Below are positions 32,060-34,785 of a stretch of 34,785 bases of DNA, in pieces (within the stretch, counting starts at the first letter, position 1; each line of letters begins with the position of its first letter). A program made the position numbers and the translations under genes. The notes under the pieces are model-generated. The model was given only the letters and a program-made list of their open reading frames with translations. It did not search any database and had not been told where the DNA came from. Source of the DNA: Rhizobium leucaenae USDA 9039 (lineage in GTDB: Bacteria > Pseudomonadota > Alphaproteobacteria > Rhizobiales > Rhizobiaceae); the NCBI RefSeq assembly GCF_000426285.1, contig NZ_AUFB01000039.1:1-34785 (forward strand), written 5' to 3'.

Positions 32060-32317
32060 ATGATCTCGCAACCCTACCATCTCTATGTCGAACGCTCGGA
32101 CGCTTCGATGAACATGGCCCGCTTCTATGCCATGTCGATCGAGGCGAACCTGTTTGGGGACGTATGCCTGCTTCGCAAGTGGGGCCGAATTGGCACCAGG
32201 GGACAGATGATGGTCCATCATTTCGGGCGGGAGGAGGAAGCGGTCAGGCTGTTTCTCGATCTGCTGCGACAGAAACGAAAACGCGGATACCGGCCGCGTG
32301 CCCGGCTGACGAATTGA
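32060..32317 (+). CDS. WGR-domain protein
   Basis: An 85-residue protein that is one WGR domain: YHLYVERSDASMNMARFYAM, then CLLRKWGRIGTRGQ (W41-G42-R43), then EEEAVRLFLDLLRQK. The ATG at 32060 begins the family-typical MISQPYHLYV. WGR domains bind nucleic acid ends in PARPs and occur as stand-alone proteins on rhizobial plasmids, where the function is unknown. It converges on the 57-residue gene at 32351-32524, with a hairpin terminator between. Confidence 0.9.
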   Translation: MISQPYHLYVERSDASMNMARFYAMSIEANLFGDVCLLRKWGRIGTRGQMMVHHFGREEEAVRLFLDLLRQKRKRGYRPRARLTN

Positions 32318-32319
32318 AA

Positions 32320-32343
32320 CAAGGCCCACCGAAGCGGGCCTTG
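32320..32343. terminator. Bidirectional hairpin terminator
   Basis: CAAGGCCC (32320-32327) and GGGCCTTG (32336-32343) form a perfect 8-bp stem with an 8-nt loop. It lies 2 bp past the WGR stop and 7 bp past the stop of the opposing small gene; on the minus strand it is followed by TTTCAATT. It probably ends both convergent transcripts. Confidence 0.65.
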
Positions 32344-32350
32344 CAATCCC

Positions 32351-32524
32351 TCATCGGCGCAGGCGCCAGTCAGTCTCGAACGACACTTCGATCTCGACGA
32401 AGAACGGGATCTTGATCGCGAACTTCAGGCCAAGCTTTCCCTTGCGGAAGAAGTGGCTGAGCACCTTGCAGAGGGCACGGAGCCGGCGGCCGGTGGAGGC
32501 GAGGAATTGAGCGAGCTGTTGCAT
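32351..32524 (-). CDS. 57-residue basic protein of unknown function
   Basis: MQQLAQFLASTGRRLRALCK begins a short basic protein with a hydrophobic/aromatic middle (GLKFAIKIPFFVEIEVSF) and the end ETDWRLRR. The start at 32524 is firm: AAGGAG stands 6 bp upstream. I recognise no family. The leader contains a long imperfect hairpin at 32615-32685. It belongs to a minus-strand series of small genes (with 32947-33438 and 33763-33927) that share strong AAGGAG sites and structured upstream regions. Confidence 0.7.
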   Translation of the reverse strand: MQQLAQFLASTGRRLRALCKVLSHFFRKGKLGLKFAIKIPFFVEIEVSFETDWRLRR

Positions 32525-32946
32525 GAAAATCTCCTTTCGATTTGCTGACATCGCGGGGATAGACAGCGGACCGGAAAGGAGAGATGCACCCAAGGGCCGA
32601 AACGGACGTGGAGGACCTGGCGCCGACTGAATTTTAGTGCGCGAGGAGCAGCAAGGCTGCGGGGAAAATTCTGGCGGCGCCAGGTTGCGTCACGACGAAC
32701 GGGCCGCAACATCCCCAATGAGAGATGTCAGCATGGTCGAAGGAGCCGTGCAGCTGATTGCTTCGTCGAGACCACGGAGCTGACACGTATCCTGGACAGG
32801 TTCGCGCTCATGTTCGGCCCATCGGCGCACCTCGCTTCCGACCGGCGCACGCAGAAAGTGTGGTCCGAGAGTGCGCTGACCAAGTCCAAATCGAGAGGCC
32901 GCCTTGGCCGCCCCTCGATGAATCGGGACTGCGACTGCAGGACCGG
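32525..32946. other. 422-bp intergenic region with one long hairpin
   Basis: No frame here shows a recognisable protein. The only clear structure is the 21-bp imperfect inverted repeat at 32615-32685. The part next to the 57-residue gene is its leader; the rest, next to the stop of the gene at 32947-33438, shows nothing I can name. Confidence 0.5.
32615..32685. repeat. Long inverted repeat in the leader of the 57-residue gene
   Basis: The arms 32615-32635 (ACCTGGCGCCGACTGAATTTT reduced by two mismatches in the partner) and 32665-32685 pair at 19 of 21 positions across a 29-nt loop, which itself contains GCAGC-AAG-GCTGC. The outer ten bases ACCTGGCGCC are perfectly inverted. It lies about 90-160 bp upstream of the start codon and could fold in the mRNA leader or in single-stranded plasmid DNA. 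Confidence 0.6.
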
Positions 32947-33438
32947 TCAGGATCCTGACCACCATGCGTGAACGGCGCGCGCTGCGTGAACGCCAATTCC
33001 GGTTTCGCGTGTGATGTCCTCGAGGATCGGCGCCAGTGAGCCGAGTTCGTCCTCGGTCAGGGAGACCAGTTCCGGATAGTCGAGATCGACGCCAGTGTAG
33101 TCTGCCGTCAAAGCGATGACCCAATCGCCGCCGTTGATCCGATATTCGTGCGTGTCGAAATCAATTTCTATCTCGTCCAGCAGGTTGATTGCAAAGCGCC
33201 CGAAAATCTCGATCTCACCTTCCAACTGATATTCCGCGAACTCGTCGCCGCCTGTGAGCACGCTCCGCTCCAGCGCCATCATGATACGCAACCGGCTCAT
33301 TCCAGCTTCCAGCCCTTCGACGAGGCGATCATGAAGTTCTCGGGAGAAATCAGTGTCGCAGCCGAAGCGGTTTGCGAGGACGACAAGCCGGAAGCCGGCA
33401 AGCTTGGTGTAGAGCATGAGGTTCAGATCGGTTGTCAT
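32947..33438 (-). CDS. 163-residue acidic protein of unknown function
   Basis: The ATG at 33438 has AAGGAG at 8-bp spacing. The protein is acidic, with an N-terminal helical part (MTTDLNLMLYTKLAGFRLVV; MSRLRIMMALERSVLTGGDE) and a C-terminal part rich in D/E (LLDEIEIDFDTHEYRINGGD; LTADYTGVDLDYPELVSLTE). I do not recognise a family. Acidic, DNA-mimic-like composition on a conjugative plasmid suggests comparison with antirestriction proteins, but no motif supports this. Its upstream 324 bp contain intergenic repeat A (33489-33590). Confidence 0.65.
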   Translation of the reverse strand: MTTDLNLMLYTKLAGFRLVVLANRFGCDTDFSRELHDRLVEGLEAGMSRLRIMMALERSVLTGGDEFAEYQLEGEIEIFGRFAINLLDEIEIDFDTHEYRINGGDWVIALTADYTGVDLDYPELVSLTEDELGSLAPILEDITRETGIGVHAARAVHAWWSGS

Positions 33439-33488
33439 AATGTGATCTCCTTCGTTGATGACGGAGATCCGCCGCTCCGTTGCAAAGA

Positions 33489-33590
33489 GGGGTCAGGGAC
33501 CGCGGAACGCGGCTCGCAAGCGGGGGAGCCGATTTTTTCAGAGCCCGGCGGCGGAAAAATTGGGGAAGACCGCGCCGTCCTTGACGCCGG
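33489..33590. repeat. Intergenic repeat A (hairpin element upstream of the 163-residue gene)
   Basis: This block shares ordered segments with the block at 33984-34098: GGGGTCAGGGAYCGCG, GGGGGAGCCGATTTT, CCGGCGSCGGAAAA, TTGGGG and GTCCTTGAMGCCG. CCGATTTTTTC (33529-33539) pairs with GGAAAAATTGG (33553-33563), with two G-T pairs that would be G-U in plus-strand RNA. The remainder of 33439-33762 shows no gene. Confidence 0.6.
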
Positions 33591-33762
33591 ATTTGCTGGA
33601 GTAAAATCGGACGGCAGAGAGAGAAGAGACCCGCGGGCCCGAGAGGGGTCGCGACCGTATCCGGCGCGAGCCGGCGGGAGTGTCGGGGGATGAAATTCCT
33701 GACAGCCGGACCGGCCGGTCAATCCGGCGGATCGGCTCATCAGACGGAAGAAAGGGGCTCCC

Positions 33763-33927
33763 TCAGAAGGGCGGCCCGGCTTCGATGACACCGTCCTGTT
33801 CGGCAAGCATGACGGCGAGATCCGCCTGGGCGAGCTGAAGCTCTGCCTCGATCTCGCGACGCTCGGCAGCATCCAGCGTATTGTTGAGTTCGGCACGCAG
33901 TTCCTCGATGTGCTGTTCGATCGTCAT
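33763..33927 (-). CDS. 54-residue acidic helical protein of unknown function
   Basis: A short frame with an excellent AAGGAG at 9-bp spacing before the ATG at 33927. The protein MTIEQHIEELRAELNNTLDA continues as AERREIEAELQLAQADLAVM and ends GVIEAGPPF. It is almost wholly helical, with heptad-like spacing of leucines/alanines and many Glu/Arg, so a coiled-coil dimer is likely. No family is recognised. It lies 324 bp upstream of the 163-residue gene on the same strand, and its own upstream region carries repeat B. Confidence 0.65.
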   Translation of the reverse strand: MTIEQHIEELRAELNNTLDAAERREIEAELQLAQADLAVMLAEQDGVIEAGPPF

Positions 33928-33970
33928 CGTCTTGATCTCCTTGAGTTCGTGAAAGACGACGACGCGGGGC

Positions 33971-34110
33971 GTGGTGGGATGGCGGGGTCAGGGATCGCGC
34001 AAGCGACCGCCGGCGGCGGCGAATGGGGGAGCCGATTTTCTGGCGATGGCCAAAGGCCGGCGCCGGAAAATTGGGGGAACCGTTCGTCCTTGAAGCCGCC
34101 ATCCCACCAC
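33971..34110. repeat. Intergenic repeat B enclosed by a perfect 15-bp inverted repeat
   Basis: GTGGTGGGATGGCGG (33971-33985) is exactly inverted at 34096-34110. Inside lies the second copy of the element described at 33489-33590 (33984-34098). Its central hairpin pairs 34032-34051 with 34055-34074 over 20 positions with a 3-nt loop AAA, one A-G mismatch and several G-T pairs that favour folding as plus-strand RNA or single-stranded DNA. No gene is seen between 33928 and 34247. Confidence 0.65.
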
Positions 34111-34162
34111 GGCACAGATCGGGCGATCTGAGCAGACATTTCCGGTTCCGTATGGCACCAGA

Positions 34163-34197
34163 AAAGCGGTAACGGGCTCGATGCCTGTTACCGCTTT
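34163..34197 (-). terminator. Hairpin terminator after the DUF736 genes
   Basis: AAAGCGGTAACGGGC and GCCTGTTACCGCTTT form a 15-bp stem with one G-T pair and a 5-nt loop. Read on the minus strand the stem ends in TTTTC, so it probably stops transcription coming from the DUF736 genes. Confidence 0.6.
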
Positions 34198-34213
34198 GCC
34201 AATCGGGCCGTTT

Positions 34214-34237
34214 GGCCCCGCCTTCGTGAGCGGGGCC
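34214..34237. other. GC-rich hairpin between DUF736 fragment and terminator
   Basis: GGCCCCGC and GCGGGGCC form a perfect 8-bp stem with an 8-nt loop just past the DUF736 fragment stop. No T-tract follows on either strand, so it may only assist the terminator at 34163-34197. Confidence 0.4.
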
Positions 34238-34247
34238 GTCTCGGATC

Positions 34248-34415
34248 TCAGTCCCGGTTAGGGCGGGACCAGATCAGCTGGTAACCGTCCTCGCCTTCGA
34301 CTTCGGTAAGGGTCGCGTAGATCGGGGCGGGGAAGCTCGGGTCGTCCAGCTTGACCGAGAGATAGTCGCGGTCCGTCTCGGCGGAGCGCTTCTGCCACGC
34401 GGCGCCGAGCTCGAC
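34248..34415 (-). pseudogene. DUF736 gene fragment (N-terminus lost)
   Basis: The frame encodes VELGAAWQKRSAETDRDYLS, then VKLDDPSFPAPIYATL and EGEDGYQLIWSRPNRD, which is the C-terminal half of a DUF736 protein. It parallels the neighbouring copy at 34581-34785 (VEFGAGW; YLSLKLDDPSFTAPVYASL; HKLIWSR). Upstream of the V-E codons the similarity stops inside a 32-bp palindrome; the frame then meets TAA with no start codon. The missing N-terminal part is not found in the window. DUF736 proteins are small and common on rhizobial plasmids, function unknown. Confidence 0.82.
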
Positions 34416-34442
34416 GTTTTGCGGTGCACCGCAAAACGTCGA
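34411..34442. repeat. 32-bp perfect palindrome at the DUF736 breakpoint
   Basis: TCGACGTTTTGCGGTG (34411-34426) is followed without a gap by its exact inverse CACCGCAAAACGTCGA (34427-34442). DUF736 similarity ends inside its left edge (GTCGAG codons). It looks like a recombination joint or an element terminus. Confidence 0.75.
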
Positions 34443-34527
34443 TTATGCTGAGAGTGTGATTATGCGGAGTGCTGATCGCTGAAGGCTGGATTTCTCGACG
34501 ATAGCGGCGGCTTCTGCTCCGCATAAT
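34441..34527. repeat. ATTATGCNGAG repeats beside the palindrome, element remnant
   Basis: ATTATGCTGAG occurs at 34442-34452, ATTATGCGGAG at 34459-34469 and its inverse CTCCGCATAAT at 34517-34527. Two direct copies and one inverted copy bracket about 50 bp without coding similarity. The set separates the DUF736 fragment from the complete-looking copy and resembles binding-site arrays of a recombinase or transposase. No enzyme gene remains. Confidence 0.55.
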
Positions 34528-34580
34528 TCCACTGGTGTGGAAGAGGCGCCCCGCCGTGAAGCGGAGCGCCGATGTGCTGG

Positions 34581-34785
34581 TCAGCGCGACCAGATGAGCT
34601 TGTGCTCGCCCTTGTCGCCCTGGACCAGGGAGGCGTAGACCGGGGCCGTGAAGGACGGATCGTCGAGCTTGAGCGAGAGGTATTCGGCGCCTGTTTCGCG
34701 GGCGGTGCGGGTCCAGCCTGCTCCGAACTCGACACCGCCTGCAGTGACGCGGAAGTCCGGGGCGCGGTCGTTATCGCGGTCGCAG
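34581..34785 (-). CDS. DUF736 family protein (partial at window edge)
   Basis: The frame runs from the window end to a TGA at 34581-34583; the N-terminus lies outside. It reads DRDNDRAPDFRVTAGGVEFG, AGWTRTARETGAEYLSLKLD, DPSFTAPVYASLVQGDKGEH and KLIWSR, which is the standard DUF736 C-terminal two thirds. These proteins are usually about 100 residues. It is a paralogue of the truncated copy just downstream; similarity between the two suggests tandem duplication before the breakpoint event. Function unknown. Confidence 0.88.
   Translation of the reverse strand, partial: CDRDNDRAPDFRVTAGGVEFGAGWTRTARETGAEYLSLKLDDPSFTAPVYASLVQGDKGEHKLIWSR

Noticed and set aside
1..34785. CRISPR arrays, tRNA or rRNA genes
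   Set aside because: No direct-repeat/spacer pattern with constant spacers and no tRNA or rRNA-like stretches were noticed on either strand; the 22-bp phased repeats are too short and too few to be CRISPR.

Overview
The window looks like part of a large conjugative plasmid from an alphaproteobacterium of the Rhizobiales (Rhizobium, Agrobacterium, Sinorhizobium or a close relative). The reasons are a repABC replicon, a TraI/TraR/TraM quorum-sensing circuit, a complete trb mating-pair operon, and traAFBH facing traCDG across an oriT, as in Ti-type plasmids. Base composition is GC-rich overall. The AT-rich exceptions are regulatory gaps and the accessory genes at about 2.5-4.1 kb.

Layout. 1-5 kb is accessory: an IS66-type transposase end, a vapBC-integrase operon behind a 37-bp dyad, a small membrane protein, and a convergent pair made of a probable PD-(D/E)xK nuclease and a trypsin-like protease. 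4.9-8.8 kb is repABC on the minus strand, with two near-consensus parS sites, a counter-transcribed RNA gene between repB and repC, and a dyad operator at repA. 9.0-19.2 kb is the plus-strand operon traI-trbBCDEJKLFGHI. 19.4-20.4 kb holds traR and its antiactivator traM, convergent. 20.6-22.5 kb holds an XRE regulator and an AAA/DUF4143 ATPase, both next to phased repeats, wedged between traM and the tra operon. 22.7-28.3 kb is traA-traF-traB-traH on the minus strand. 28.3-28.56 kb is oriT plus divergent promoters. 28.56-31.0 kb is traC-traD-traG. 31.3-34.8 kb is a cluster of small genes (SNase-like nuclease, WGR protein, three small unknown proteins, one truncated and one partial DUF736 gene) separated by large hairpins and related intergenic repeats.

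How it works together (from the families): TraI makes an acyl-homoserine lactone that activates TraR. TraR should switch on traI-trb and the two tra operons and may raise repABC expression; TraM restrains TraR. TraA with TraC/TraD nicks and unwinds at oriT, TraG couples the DNA to the Trb channel, and TraF matures the pilin TrbC. A shared 22-bp dyad upstream of repA, upstream of traI and between traA and traC is the candidate TraR box. It is not the classical 18-bp Ti tra box.

The most interesting parts are the nuclease/protease pair, the 22-bp phased repeats around the AAA/DUF4143 gene, the related hairpin-bearing leaders before small genes, and a 32-bp perfect palindrome at the breakpoint of a decapitated DUF736 gene.
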